This document shows, in pieces, positions 44,725 to 54,250 of a stretch of 64,000 nt of DNA. Both the position numbers and the translations under genes were made by a program. Source of the DNA: Brachycybe producta (lineage: Eukaryota > Arthropoda > Diplopoda > Playtdesmida > Andrognathidae); contig JAUPFP010000001.1 of NCBI GenBank assembly GCA_036925085.1, positions 10,667,754-10,731,753 of the forward strand, given 5' to 3'. The notes beneath the pieces were generated by a model, which was given only the letters and a program-made list of their open reading frames with translations, did no database searches and was not told the DNA's origin. Every line of letters begins with the position of its first letter. The first letter of the stretch is position 1.

Positions 44725-45303
44725 GGGAAACTTCACGAGGATGCTGACTGTCTGAGTCGGTATCCGGTGAATGAAGTTGTTGATCCTTCTTTGCCTGAAC
44801 ACGTCGAAGCCGACGTGGGTGAGGTCATTTACCGGATCCGGTCTGAGGTGGATTGGGTAATGGAGCAGGCCAACGACAGTTGGTGCTCCAAGGTGAAGCG
44901 TGAGCTCTCCACCGACCCCGACTCGAACTTAAGGTTCAAGTTCGTGGTGGCAGACAAGTTGTTGTATGCCATCAAATCCATCCAGGATCGCACCAGAACT
45001 GTGTTGGTTGTGCCGAGGTCGTGTCAAGCCTTCTGCTTGCGGAAGTTGCACGATAGCTCCGAAGCTGGTCACTTCGGAGTGTACAAGACCTACCAACGTA
45101 TGCGTACTCGTTTCTACTGGTTAGGTATGAAACGTGACACGGTGGAGTATGTTAAGTCATGCTTAGTGTGTCAGAGAGTACGACAGTTCGCAAGAGCTCA
45201 AGGATTCTTGCAACCCATAGTTCCTGAGTACCCGGTTCATGCCTGGGGAATGGACTTCGTTGGGCCTTTTCCCGCGTCCGTGGGTGGAGTCACAATGTAT
45301 TGA
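44725..45303 (+). pseudogene. pol: Element B pol, integrase N-terminal zinc finger, broken at the end
   Basis: It follows the TAG in frame. The HHCC module is at about 45045-45180 (LHDSSEAGHFGVYKT ... CLVCQ) and the first catalytic Asp is in GMDFVGP near 45250. A single missing base near 45297 shifts the frame, so the stop at 45301-45303 is not ancestral. Confidence 0.9.
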
Positions 45304-46442
45304 TTATGGTGGATTACTTCACCCGGTACGGCGTGGCAAAGGCAGTACGAAGGGCTACGGCCGCTTGTGTTGTCAAGTTTCTGAAAGATGAGATATTGTC
45401 GGTGTATGGCACACCGACTACTCTCATCTCGGATCGTGGATCCCAGTTCTGTAGCAAGATTTTGCGAAAGTTCCGGGAGCGCTATAATATAGCGCAGCAC
45501 TTCACGACGGTGTACCATCCGCAGGCTAATGGGCTTACGGAGCGTACGAACAAGACCGTGATGGAAACCATCAAGCGTTACCTTGATCCCCTCAAGGAGC
45601 AACGTGATTGGTGGGAGAAATTGCGGCCCGCCGTGTGGGCCTACAACACTACGGTGCAGGAGAGCACGGAAGTGTCTCCGTACCAATTGTTTTTTGGTCG
45701 TGAGCCTAGGTTGGGGATTGACAATCTCCTTCCTAACGGTCCGGTCCGTGACTTGCCTGACCAGCAAGCCGTGGAGGAGCGTGCTCGGCAAAATTTGGCG
45801 GCCGCTCAAGCCAGACAAAAGAGTCGGTATGACGCCGGCCGGGTGGAGCCACCCCGATACCAGCCTGGTAATAAGGTCTGGATAAGGGACATGGCTGGGA
45901 AGCTCGGTCAAGCCAAGAAGTGGAATTTCGCTTACAAGGCTGAACTGGGTACGGTGGTCCGGCAGGTTTCCGACCTGGTCTACGAGATAGAATTCGTAGA
46001 TGGGTATGGTCGGAAGGTGCGGGACCGGTTCCACGTTGATAATTTGAAGCCGTACGTTCCCACATGTGGAGTTCGTGAGGAAGATGGCCTTGGTGGCTCT
46101 GAAACCTCATCGAGCTCTGAAGGGACCAGTGATGCTGAGTCTGGGTCAGCTGGAAGTGAGAGGAGGGATGATGTCTCTCCAGGACCTTCTGGCCAGCCTA
46201 GCTTGGTGGTGGAGTCAACTGACTCTGAGGCAGAGGAAGCACCTCGGCCCCGGTATTACCTCCGTCCGAGGAAACCCAGGGCTTTTGAGGTTCTGCAAGC
46301 TTCCTCTGGAGCTCCAATAGGCACCAGGGTGGTGCAGGGACTTTGGAAGTCCCTGTCCTGGTGGGAGAGAGCAGGTCATTCCCTGTTGTGGGATGATGAC
46401 TTGAATTGGGGAAATAAGGATTGGGAGCGCAGTGACCCCTAG
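45300..46442 (+). CDS. pol: Element B pol, integrase core and C-terminal domain
   Basis: Contains the second catalytic Asp in SDRGSQF near 45431 and the Glu in GLTERTNK near 45530-45550. A GPY/F-type C-terminal module (PGNKVWIRD ... YEIEFV, about 45868-46000) and an acidic Ser-rich tail follow. It stops at TAG 46440-46442. The same frame stays open for another 120 codons to about 46802. Confidence 0.9.
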   Translation: MIMVDYFTRYGVAKAVRRATAACVVKFLKDEILSVYGTPTTLISDRGSQFCSKILRKFRERYNIAQHFTTVYHPQANGLTERTNKTVMETIKRYLDPLKEQRDWWEKLRPAVWAYNTTVQESTEVSPYQLFFGREPRLGIDNLLPNGPVRDLPDQQAVEERARQNLAAAQARQKSRYDAGRVEPPRYQPGNKVWIRDMAGKLGQAKKWNFAYKAELGTVVRQVSDLVYEIEFVDGYGRKVRDRFHVDNLKPYVPTCGVREEDGLGGSETSSSSEGTSDAESGSAGSERRDDVSPGPSGQPSLVVESTDSEAEEAPRPRYYLRPRKPRAFEVLQASSGAPIGTRVVQGLWKSLSWWERAGHSLLWDDDLNWGNKDWERSDP

Positions 46443-46802
46443 ACTGGGCGCCGCCTGTCTGTCACGGACAGATGGCGGTTGTTCAGGGGGAGCTGGGTGG
46501 AGAAATCCACAATTCCCAGCTGCAAACTCGAAGAGGAGTCTGCAGCAGTGATTCCCAATAAAGATCTCTCTCCTGAGTCTTTCCATAGAGATTCAGGCCG
46601 TGTATCTGCTCCTATTGTGGCAGACGACGGTAGAGTCTCTATGGTAACAGCAATGGAGGCGGCTAATGATGTTTTAGCTGCCAAGCCGCCGCTGTTAGTT
46701 GTCTCTAATGTGAAATTAGCGGCTAAGCGCCATCTTGTTTTCAAATTGAAACATAGACGGTCGTTTGCCGCTATTTTTAAAAGAAAACGTCTATTTCACT
46801 GA
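46443..46802 (+). other. Open extension in frame after the element B pol stop
   Basis: About 119 sense codons follow the pol TAG in the same frame and end at 46800-46802. The composition is mixed and basic at the end (KLKHRRSFAAIFKRKR). It could be a tail read by stop-codon readthrough, or pol may once have been longer. No domain recognised. Confidence 0.4.
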
Positions 46803-46960
46803 CGAAACGGCAAAGATCCAGGATTATTGGATGCTGGAAAAAGCAAAGTAAGTCCCCAAAGGGGAATTTCCTTTTCCTGCCCTTTGGCAGTATTCTTTTA
46901 TTGCTTTTGGGTGTGTCAAGCAGTCATTGACCGCTTGAACACGTGGTTTTGGTGGAGGCG

Positions 46961-47545
46961 TCACCGTCATAATTTTGACGGTGATGCTACCGCTGATGGG
47001 GCCGTAAGAGACACGGTGTTTTGCCGCCCGAACGCCGTGGAACTTGGTGATGACCAAGTTCTACGGGGTTTGGACGGTGAAAAGGTGTTTTTACACGGTT
47101 CTGTCCGTGAAACCACCGTGGAGAACGGTTTCGACCGTGATCCACGGTGTTCTAACCGACGGAAAGTGGTTTTGCACGGTAGTGTTCAATGTAAACCACG
47201 CCCCAAGCAACCTGAATTATCGGTGCCAGGTTTGGACGGTCCAAGCACCTGTTTGGCCGATTCCGACCGTGCGAGTCCCGTGAAGGACGGTTTTTACCGT
47301 GGATCACGGGATATGCACGGTGGAAACGGGATATGCACGGTGGAAACGGGATTTCCTACGGTGATGTACCGTGGAAATCACCGCCCAAGATACCGAACGT
47401 GATATTACGGGATTTGGACCGACCAAAAGTTTTTGGCCGGTTCCGACCGTGCAATTACCGTTGGGGACGGCTTTGGCCGTGTACCACGGTGCCTGCCCGG
47501 CCGGAAAACATTTTTTCACGGTTTTGGTCCGTGGAAAATGTTTCC
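46961..47545 (+). ncRNA. Second hairpin-rich block, between pol and ORF3 of element B
   Basis: Several strong stem-loops built from CCGT/ACGG words are visible: 46961-46984 (9-bp perfect stem), 47040-47061 (9-bp perfect stem GAACTTGGT, enlarged by an outer CCGT/ACGG), ACGGT-TTCG-ACCGT near 47133, ACGGT-TTTT-ACCGT near 47286, ACGGC-TTTG-GCCGT near 47466, and 47503-47545, with nested GGAAA/TTTCC, CATTTT/AAAATG and CACGG/CCGTG pairs. The block resembles the leader array in vocabulary and ends just before the ORF3 splice acceptor. Confidence 0.65.
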
Positions 47546-47569
47546 TACCGTAGTAGGTCAAATACTTAC

Positions 47570-47595
47570 CATGTTTTTTGATCTTTTTCAGGTAG
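47570..47595 (+). promoter_or_regulatory. Candidate 3' splice site before ORF3
   Basis: A T-rich tract (TGTTTTTTGATCTTTTTCAG) ends in CAG at 47589-47591, giving a strong acceptor. ORF3 is open from 47582 and has no in-frame ATG before 47888, which fits expression from a spliced mRNA that may bring its start codon from an upstream exon. Confidence 0.55.
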
Positions 47596-50530
47596 CCACG
47601 GCGGAGAAGGAAGAAACTGGCGGGGTGGCAGCGGTTCCTCCTCCCTCAGCTCTTTGCATCCGGGGGATGCAGAGCTGTTGGAGTCGGATGCCGCTTGCTC
47701 CCCGAACTCTTTGGGTCGGGCCATAGCTGACTTGGCCGACGGCGGACCTTTGGGTCTGCTATTGGCTGATGATGCTGTGGTGACCCAGCCGTCCCCTCGG
47801 ACCCCTCTATACTATGGGTCTGTTTGGGGACGGTTGACACCGCCTCCCACCGTGGGTTCTCCGAGGGCGACCATTAAGTTGGGAGCCATGGAGATCCCGG
47901 CGGTTGGTGAGCCGGTGCGGGCCAGCACGCCCATCGAAGAGGTGGCCACCGGTTTGGCAGCTACCTCTTTGACGAAGTGTGATCCTCCGGCGGACCAAGG
48001 CCTGCTAGAATTGGCTAGCCTGGCTGAGGAAAGCAGGGATGCCTCTTTGGGAGGAACCCTGGTCATTGACACGGAGGCGGAGATGGACACCATGGAAGAT
48101 GATGTGGTGCCCGTCTCCAGGCGGTGGCAAGGCCAACGGATCCTCTCTTCAGAGGACTCTTCGGAGTCTGAAGGGAGAGGATCAGGCTCCCTGGGTAAAC
48201 GGTCTGTGACCGGAGCCCAGGAGGGTACTCCAGCCCGGAAGGGCAGTCCAATTCCGGTCGACCCTGTTGGGGAGGCAGAAGCGGCCTGTCTGGAAAGGCA
48301 AGATGAAGCCGTGCAGTACCAAACGGCGTCAGGTGGTTTCCTGGCATCGGATGGGAAACGCTACTTCGTTGGGGAGTACCCTACCCAGCAGTTCCGTAAG
48401 GACGGTTCTAAATCCAAAAAGAAGTCCGGAGCTGCTCGGTACACCGCCAGGATGAAAGCCCTGGCGAAGAGAGAGGCACAGTTGGAGAGGACGAAGGCTG
48501 CCTTGGCGAAGTTTACGCCGGCAGTGGGTCTTCTCCCTGTGTCGCCAGCTCATCCTGAGGAAGCTGCTGGTGCTGCCTGGCCTGTTGGTCAGCCTCCGGT
48601 TTCGGGACCAACCGAAGCGGAGGCTGGCTGTTCAAGCTGGCAGTCTGCAACTCCCAAGAGGGTCCGAAGAGCGGAAAAGAAGGCCAATCAGCCTTCTCCT
48701 CCCGCTCCGAGGAAGAGCGCTCACGCCAGTGGTGGTGGTGGTCAGGGACAGAAACGTCCCCGCCCCTTCACCCCACCTTTGGCCAGTAATCCGGTGGGAA
48801 AAAAGGCTAAGACCTCTCGTGGAGGTCCGGCCGGCTTTCCCAAAGGAAAGTGGAGCCAGGAGGACCGCTTGCGGTACCACCAGGCACAAGCGTCCAGATG
48901 TGCTGCCCTTGTCCTGCGGGACAAGAAGGCTGCACGCCGTCGGGAGTTTGAGCTCCAGGCCTCTCAGTTTCCGCCCCTGCGGGACGCTGATGCCAGGAAT
49001 CCGCTCAGTACAGAGGAACCTCCCGTCGGAGTTGGTGCCACTCCTATTGCGAGTGCCACCACGGCCGCTGGCCAACAGCGTATCGCCCAAAGGGGGGCGG
49101 TACAAGCTGCCAAGGCACCTCACCAAGGTGCGGCAGTTAAACCTGTTGGTGGCAAGGGTCAGCCGACCCTTGCCCCGGAGAAGAGAAATCTTCCCCGGGA
49201 CGGAAAGGGACGCTTCGTGGCGACACGAGCATCCTCGACTGTCGGTTCGGCTACGGGAGCTAGTTCAAAGACTAGTACAGCTTCGGCTAGAAAGTCTGCG
49301 ACTAGTAAGTCCGGTCAATCGAAGGGGGCTAACCACCCTCCTAAGACTGACCGGCCCGGTAAGTCTGCGAGCCTTGGTGCGTCCAGCTCACAGCACGGTG
49401 AACCTTCTTCTCATGAAAAGAAGAAAAAGAAAAAGAAGAAAAAGAAGGGCAAGAAGGCCCATCATGAGAAGAAGGGAGGTCCGAAAACTTCCACCCGTGG
49501 GTCCCAGGGGACTGGTGGTGGTGGAAGTATCGGGACCGAGGAGGAGGAGTCCCGACACGGTGCGGCCGTGTCGGCCGGGAGCCAACCGCACCATACCCGT
49601 CATAGCAAGACGGCGCGGATGGATGATCGGTCAATGCGAGACGTTGTTCTCGGTATACCGTCATCCTCCCCGAAGGTGGTGGCGGTACCGAACTTGTTAG
49701 TTCGGTCGGTGGGAACTCTCCACCGGGTCAGCTCACCGTTACCTAGCGGTGGGGGCAGCCCGGCGGGGAAAAGTGACGTTCCCACCAAACGTGGTCCCGT
49801 GCCTTCCGTAGGAAGGACACCCTTCTCTCCAGGTCCCGATGACGGGGTCTTTGCGGCCCTAGGACTGGAAGAAAGAGCCAAGTCTCCTGAGCCCGAGGGC
49901 GAGGGTCGACGCTTTGGTGCGGAGCCTCCGTATTCAGAAGGAGAGGTCTTTCTGAATAACCGGCTTGGTCTGTGGCAGGACCAGCCGGGAATGGAGGGGT
50001 ACCAATACCACGGATACTATCGTCTGGGGGAGCCACTCCCAGTTCCGTGGACGCCGTCGTTGCCGTCATTTGCCATGCGTTATGTGCTGGCATTTGGCAG
50101 TATAGACTATCCGGTGTTGCTGGTCGTCAACCCGGTAAGGAGATGCTTTGCTGTTCTAGACGTGTTGGGGACAGGAGCTGGACTAGTACATGTAGCCCAG
50201 CTCGCGGCCCCATACGTCCAGCGTCTCCTTGGCTGCGACTTGGAAGGAATGGTGGGGGAATATGTAACCCACCCTCTACGAGGTAGCGTGTCCGATCCCG
50301 CGGCCGCCCTCGTAGACCTTCTTACAAGTCGGACTCTTCGTCAGAGTCCGCAACTTGACACACTTGCCGTCGAAGCGTTTCGACAGCAAGAGGTGTTAAG
50401 GCTCAGGGGGACTGATTTTGATGTCGGTCTCGGGTGGAGAAACACCCGGATGTGTTCATGGTGGATATGTCGGGGGATGTCGGAGTGGATGGTGGCTCCG
50501 ATGAATCCACCACCGAAAAAATCAGTCTGA
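47582..50530 (+). CDS. Element B ORF3, 958-residue or longer protein of unknown function
   Basis: An intact frame open from 47582 to TGA 50528-50530; the first in-frame ATG is 47888. It lies where env sits in retrovirus-like gypsy elements, yet I see no signal peptide, no membrane anchor and no furin-type site. Residues 1-750 (counted from 47654) are low-complexity: acidic/Ser early, then Lys/Arg/Pro/Gly-rich, with a run of 11 Lys near 49420-49452. The last 190 residues (from about 49945) look folded, with a hydrophobic stretch YPVLLVVNPVRRCFAVLDVL. No family recognised. It could be a nucleic-acid-binding accessory protein. Lack of any stop over 2.9 kb, while gag and pol are broken, is notable. 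Confidence 0.75.
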   Translation, partial: SFSGSHGGEGRNWRGGSGSSSLSSLHPGDAELLESDAACSPNSLGRAIADLADGGPLGLLLADDAVVTQPSPRTPLYYGSVWGRLTPPPTVGSPRATIKLGAMEIPAVGEPVRASTPIEEVATGLAATSLTKCDPPADQGLLELASLAEESRDASLGGTLVIDTEAEMDTMEDDVVPVSRRWQGQRILSSEDSSESEGRGSGSLGKRSVTGAQEGTPARKGSPIPVDPVGEAEAACLERQDEAVQYQTASGGFLASDGKRYFVGEYPTQQFRKDGSKSKKKSGAARYTARMKALAKREAQLERTKAALAKFTPAVGLLPVSPAHPEEAAGAAWPVGQPPVSGPTEAEAGCSSWQSATPKRVRRAEKKANQPSPPAPRKSAHASGGGGQGQKRPRPFTPPLASNPVGKKAKTSRGGPAGFPKGKWSQEDRLRYHQAQASRCAALVLRDKKAARRREFELQASQFPPLRDADARNPLSTEEPPVGVGATPIASATTAAGQQRIAQRGAVQAAKAPHQGAAVKPVGGKGQPTLAPEKRNLPRDGKGRFVATRASSTVGSATGASSKTSTASARKSATSKSGQSKGANHPPKTDRPGKSASLGASSSQHGEPSSHEKKKKKKKKKKGKKAHHEKKGGPKTSTRGSQGTGGGGSIGTEEEESRHGAAVSAGSQPHHTRHSKTARMDDRSMRDVVLGIPSSSPKVVAVPNLLVRSVGTLHRVSSPLPSGGGSPAGKSDVPTKRGPVPSVGRTPFSPGPDDGVFAALGLEERAKSPEPEGEGRRFGAEPPYSEGEVFLNNRLGLWQDQPGMEGYQYHGYYRLGEPLPVPWTPSLPSFAMRYVLAFGSIDYPVLLVVNPVRRCFAVLDVLGTGAGLVHVAQLAAPYVQRLLGCDLEGMVGEYVTHPLRGSVSDPAAALVDLLTSRTLRQSPQLDTLAVEAFRQQEVLRLRGTDFDVGLGWRNTRMCSWWICRGMSEWMVAPMNPPPKKSV

Positions 50531-50610
50531 AACTGAGTGGGGGTCATGGGCGCAATCCTTGCTGGCTCAGCCGACCTGATCCCGGGGCGGATCAGGGAAG
50601 TTGAGAGGAT
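50531..50610 (+). other. Element B 3' UTR and polypurine tract
   Basis: A short non-coding stretch after ORF3. The purine-rich GGGAAGTTGAGAGGAT at 50595-50610 adjoins the right LTR and is the likely plus-strand primer. Confidence 0.65.
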
Positions 50611-51397
50611 TGTGACGACCCAGTTCTGCTCCTTTTTGGTGCAGAACTAAATCCCATGTCGTCTGCTAGGCACTTGCTAAATTGAGTGCCAGGCAGACGA
50701 CAAAATGGCCAGCAAGGGTCCCTGTCCTCCCCCAGGTGGAGCAGCCTGGGGGTGTATATAATGGCGGCGGCCATTGTATACTGGACAGTGGAATGAGAAC
50801 CCTTGATGATGGTAGTTGTGTGTGTGTGCTCTCATCAATTCAGCAGGTGGCCAAAATGGCCACCATTCATCTTTTGTTTGCTGTTGTGTAAAGAGGTCAA
50901 TGACCTCCTCTCCTGGCTGAATTAGCCAGGAGATTCATCTCTACTGTTCATCTCTTCAGTGAGTGTTTTTATTGCTTATTTATTCCATTGAATAAATCTC
51001 TTTATTATTTTCACTCACCCACTGTGTCCGTGTCTGTTATTATACTTATTTATAATACTGGGGAAGTTACCGCGGGGAGGGTGGGGGTTGTCGGCTGGGG
51101 TTGCCGCCCACCACCGTCCTGTTTCCGGCATGTTTTTCATCGTGTCGGCCGGTGCTTCGCGCGCGGTTTATCCACGGTAGGATTCATCGGGAATCTACCG
51201 TGGATTCCTCGTCTTGTTCGGCGGTCTTCGTCCGTCGACTTGCGGCGTGGAGGATCCTCCGATCGGCGCTACCCGTGGCACGGACGGGTGCAAGAGGAGG
51301 GCTGGCCAGCGCTTCGACCCGTCCCAAGGAGGGTCAGCGACGGTAAGTTAAGTCAAATTTACCGTGGGTATTGTAGCGACCAAGTCGGGTCGTTACA
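50611..51397 (+). repeat. Right (3') LTR of element B
   Basis: A 787-bp copy of the left LTR, with TATATAA at 50755, AATAAA at 50991-50996 and the GTAAGT site near 51342. It ends GTTACA before the AAAG duplication. Confidence 0.95.
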
Positions 51398-51401
51398 AAA
51401 G
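51398..51401. repeat. Target site duplication AAAG, right of element B
   Basis: The partner of 38358-38361; it directly follows the right LTR. Confidence 0.88.
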
Positions 51402-52274
51402 GAAAATCAGTTTGGCTAGTGTGGAAGGATTCTAACATCATGGATTGCCAGATGTGGGTTGCATTTTAAATGTAAGTGTACTATGTATTTTCTTTTGTTT
51501 GTTTTTTATTATTACTATTTTTTATTTTTTATATTATTTTATTTTTTTTAAATGATTGTACTTACACTAAAATCCTAATTTAACATTATGTGAACAATTT
51601 TTATAAGTATTTCCCATAAACATATAAAAACCAATTTGCCTATTTTTACGTTAACCCCTTCATAATATCTGTGTTAATCAACTAAATTAGGGAGAAAATC
51701 CTATGATAATCGTTTTATAACATTTTGGTAAAGGTCATGTTAATCACAATTTATATTTCTATAAATTAAAATAAAGTAAATTTTAACGTTTACGTTAACT
51801 ACAAATAAAAAATTCGAGTCAATTTGATTTGTTTAATTTTTATGGGCCTTCATTGACCCCGACCCTTAAAGTTAAAATTAAATTCAGTTGGTTATTTTCA
51901 ACAATAAAGCTATACAGCTGGAAAACAACCAACATAAAAAACATCAATTATCTTTTCAGTCCCTACCCAGAGGACAGCGAGAAATAACAAAAGTAAATTG
52001 ACAGGTTTATAAGCTACAGGTTAACATTATAGAGTAAGGTTCTATGCATAGCACCACACCAACTCCTCCGACCATGTCAAACTCAAAGGCTCTCTTTGGA
52101 AGTCTAAAGGACATACATACGCAGAAAGCAAAACCATTACAGGAAATATACTTTGTCCTCTGTCATTTTTTGTAAGAACAACTTGTGGTTACATTTTCTG
52201 ATTATCAATTGGAATCAAAATGCAACTGAATGAGCCACATGTGCAATAAGAACCTGTAGTGGCAGTAGGCTAAG
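51402..52274. other. AT-rich host DNA, no gene seen
   Basis: AT-rich to 52000, then more mixed sequence leading into the ORF1 fragment. Nothing coding could be supported. Confidence 0.5.
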
Positions 52275-52700
52275 ATGGCCCCCAAAGTTAGCACCAAGGA
52301 GCATGTAACAGGAGCCTCAAGCATGAGACGACTCACACAGGCCACACCAAAGCTGGTAGACAGCCAGCCTTTGACGGGAGATGGGGAACAAAACCATGGA
52401 ATATAGTGAACCCAACTATTTTGACGTGCCAACTGGCAATATTCTCCAGATGGTGTTCCAGCATGTCGAGGCCATGCAAAGCACAACCTTGACAAAGGCT
52501 GGTCCGAAATTCATCTTCCTTCGTGAACACCAGGAGATCGTGACTAAGGGGCTAGACAGGCTGCTGAAGGTTTGCGTCATGCTAAATGACATAAACCAGA
52601 AACGCACTGGAATTGGCCCTGGGGCACATGTGGCAAGCCTCGCCAGGCCAAGCAAGAACCCCAGTGATCAGGGAAGTGGGTGCCACAACAACCACCATTA
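52275..52700 (+). pseudogene. Third non-LTR ORF1 fragment
   Basis: A segment starting MAPKVSTKEH at 52275 aligns with a piece of C2 that starts MAPKV near 13452. After a stop and frame change near 52405 the frame 52381-52701 carries NYFDVPTGNILQMVFQHVEA, then REHQEIV and LLKVCVMLNDINQK, the same block as in ORF1 of C and C2. No ORF2 is attached. It is a lone, older fragment of the same superfamily. Confidence 0.75.
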
Positions 52701-52701
52701 G

Positions 52702-53464
52702 CCAATATCCAGGTGTCCAAAGCCTAGACCACTGGACAGAGAGAGGCAGTAGATCACAGGCCACAGCCTGGACATACATTGCTTTTTAAAAACAAACATC
52801 AACTATTTTGCATTTTTCACCTTTCATCGCAGACAAACTATTCCAACGGATGCAGTATTTTTGAGTGAGTGGAAAGAAAAAAACAGGACCAGGGTAACAT
52901 CATGCCTCGATCATTGTAGAAGAACATTGGTTCCAAAAGTAATCTATTTACCCTTGATAGACTTCGATTGTGTATTAACTACATACTTTTCTACTATGTT
53001 TTAGAATACAAACAACCAGGAGTTGAATGTGGAAGACAGGGTGAGACACAAAAACTGGCTAGGACTTGTGATTGGGGGATCACATGGCTTAGGAGTTTTT
53101 GCAACATTTTTTTCAAAAAGGTACTCTTATTTACATGCAATATGTTTTAATAACTAAATTTTTTATTTCCAGGAACACCAATAACAGCATACAATGAAGA
53201 CTTGAAAACCAAAAAACTGGACAGACTCAACACACCAAAAAAAGATGTCAAATTTATTTTTGTTTAAACATAATGATAAACCTGTATGTCAACCCTTTCA
53301 ATATTTGCAAGATTTAAGAGATTTCACCCAAAGTATTGTTAACACAAATAATCACACACAAAAAATTGCAATGTATGTAATTCATCATCTGTACAAAATA
53401 AACTGATTAACGCATTTTATAAATAATTATAAAATAAAAAACACCATTTTTTGTCATTCTATCA
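52702..53464. other. AT-rich host DNA, no gene seen
   Basis: No supported gene, RNA gene or clear repeat. Short frames have no known features. Confidence 0.5.
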
Positions 53465-53650
53465 CTAGATTAACATATTTAAGGTGCACATCGCACTTTG
53501 AACCATCAAAATTGGACAAATTTAAACATGAAAAATAAACATTTTACCTTGACTATTTTAAAAACTAACTTTTTCTATGGGCTCAATGTAAACATGATGA
53601 GAGCACTCTTTGTGGAGATTTTTTGAAGTAATTTTGTACCATGCACCTAC
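53465..53650. repeat. Diverged half copy of the 23.0-kb foldback element
   Basis: Words TTTAAGGTGCACATCGCACTTTG, TTGGACAA and GAGCACTCTTTGTGGAGATTTT correspond to inverted or direct segments at about 23015-23100 and 23490-23545. Only one arm and a flank are kept. Confidence 0.6.
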
Positions 53651-54033
53651 AGTTTTGGTAAATATGTAGACGAGTTTATAAACTGTTTATTTCAGAAGAA
53701 AAGGAACTGATTAGAATTATTCAATATTTTCAGGTTTTGGATTTGTATAACTTCCTCGGCTTTTCAATTTATTGATATCCATAATCTTTTCCGACAGATA
53801 CTTCTGAATGCTTTCGAAGTTGAATTTCAGAGTCTGGTGTGCTTCTTTTTTACGTGTTTAATGCAAACAATCATATAAACACACGTTAAATAGAGAATAT
53901 CAGCACCCAAAAAAAATCTATTCAAATCAGTTGACGTTTTCAGACAATTTTTCCATTGCGGGCGTTTTATTTTACACATTCTAACCAACATTAAGTGTCA
54001 TTTCAGTCTGAAACTGTAAAAATTAATAATTTA
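53651..54033. other. AT-rich host DNA, no gene seen
   Basis: No coding or structural feature supported between the foldback fragment and the MITE. Confidence 0.5.
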
Positions 54034-54247
54034 GGGCTAGTACGCACCACAATTCTTTGTTGTGGGGCTGCTCAGATACAATGTTGCAGGGCAGAATCAC
54101 AACTGATGCGAATCAGACCCGCAACAATGTTTCCCATTCCGATGGTAGTCAAGAAACATGAATCTGAGCAGACGCAATTCAGCGCCAAAACATTTCAACA
54201 TTGTTGCGGGTCTGAATCGCAATGAAAAATTCTATTGTGTACTATGC
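54034..54247. mobile_element. MITE, Harbinger-like, 214 bp
   Basis: Flanked by TTA at 54031-54033 and 54248-54250, the 3-bp target duplication typical of PIF/Harbinger. The ends GGGCTAGTACGCACCACAATT and AATTCTATTGTGTACTATGC are imperfect inverted repeats. Inside is a second inverted pair, 54108-54131 and 54197-54220 (24 bp, one mismatch). Non-coding. Confidence 0.6.
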
Positions 54248-54250
54248 TTA

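Larger units (their letters stand above)
38362..51397 (+). mobile_element. Element B: 13-kb Ty3/gypsy LTR retrotransposon with ORF3
   Basis: LTRs at 38362-39147 and 50611-51397 (TGTGACG ... TTACA, about 12 substitutions and one 1-bp indel apart) flank gag, pol in Ty3/gypsy order and a third long ORF. Target duplication AAAG is present. The element is GC-rich against an AT-rich host and unusually long, because of a structured 0.9-kb leader, a 1.1-kb structured spacer after pol and a 2.9-kb ORF3. Gag and pol have a few single-base breaks; ORF3 is intact. Pol wording is close to element A (shared LLAGHKWE-CLVYLDDI), so the two are related. Confidence 0.96.

Noticed and set aside
47582..50530. 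ORF3 as an envelope gene
   Set aside because: No signal peptide, no transmembrane anchor, no cleavage site and a composition dominated by Lys, Pro, Gly and Ser.
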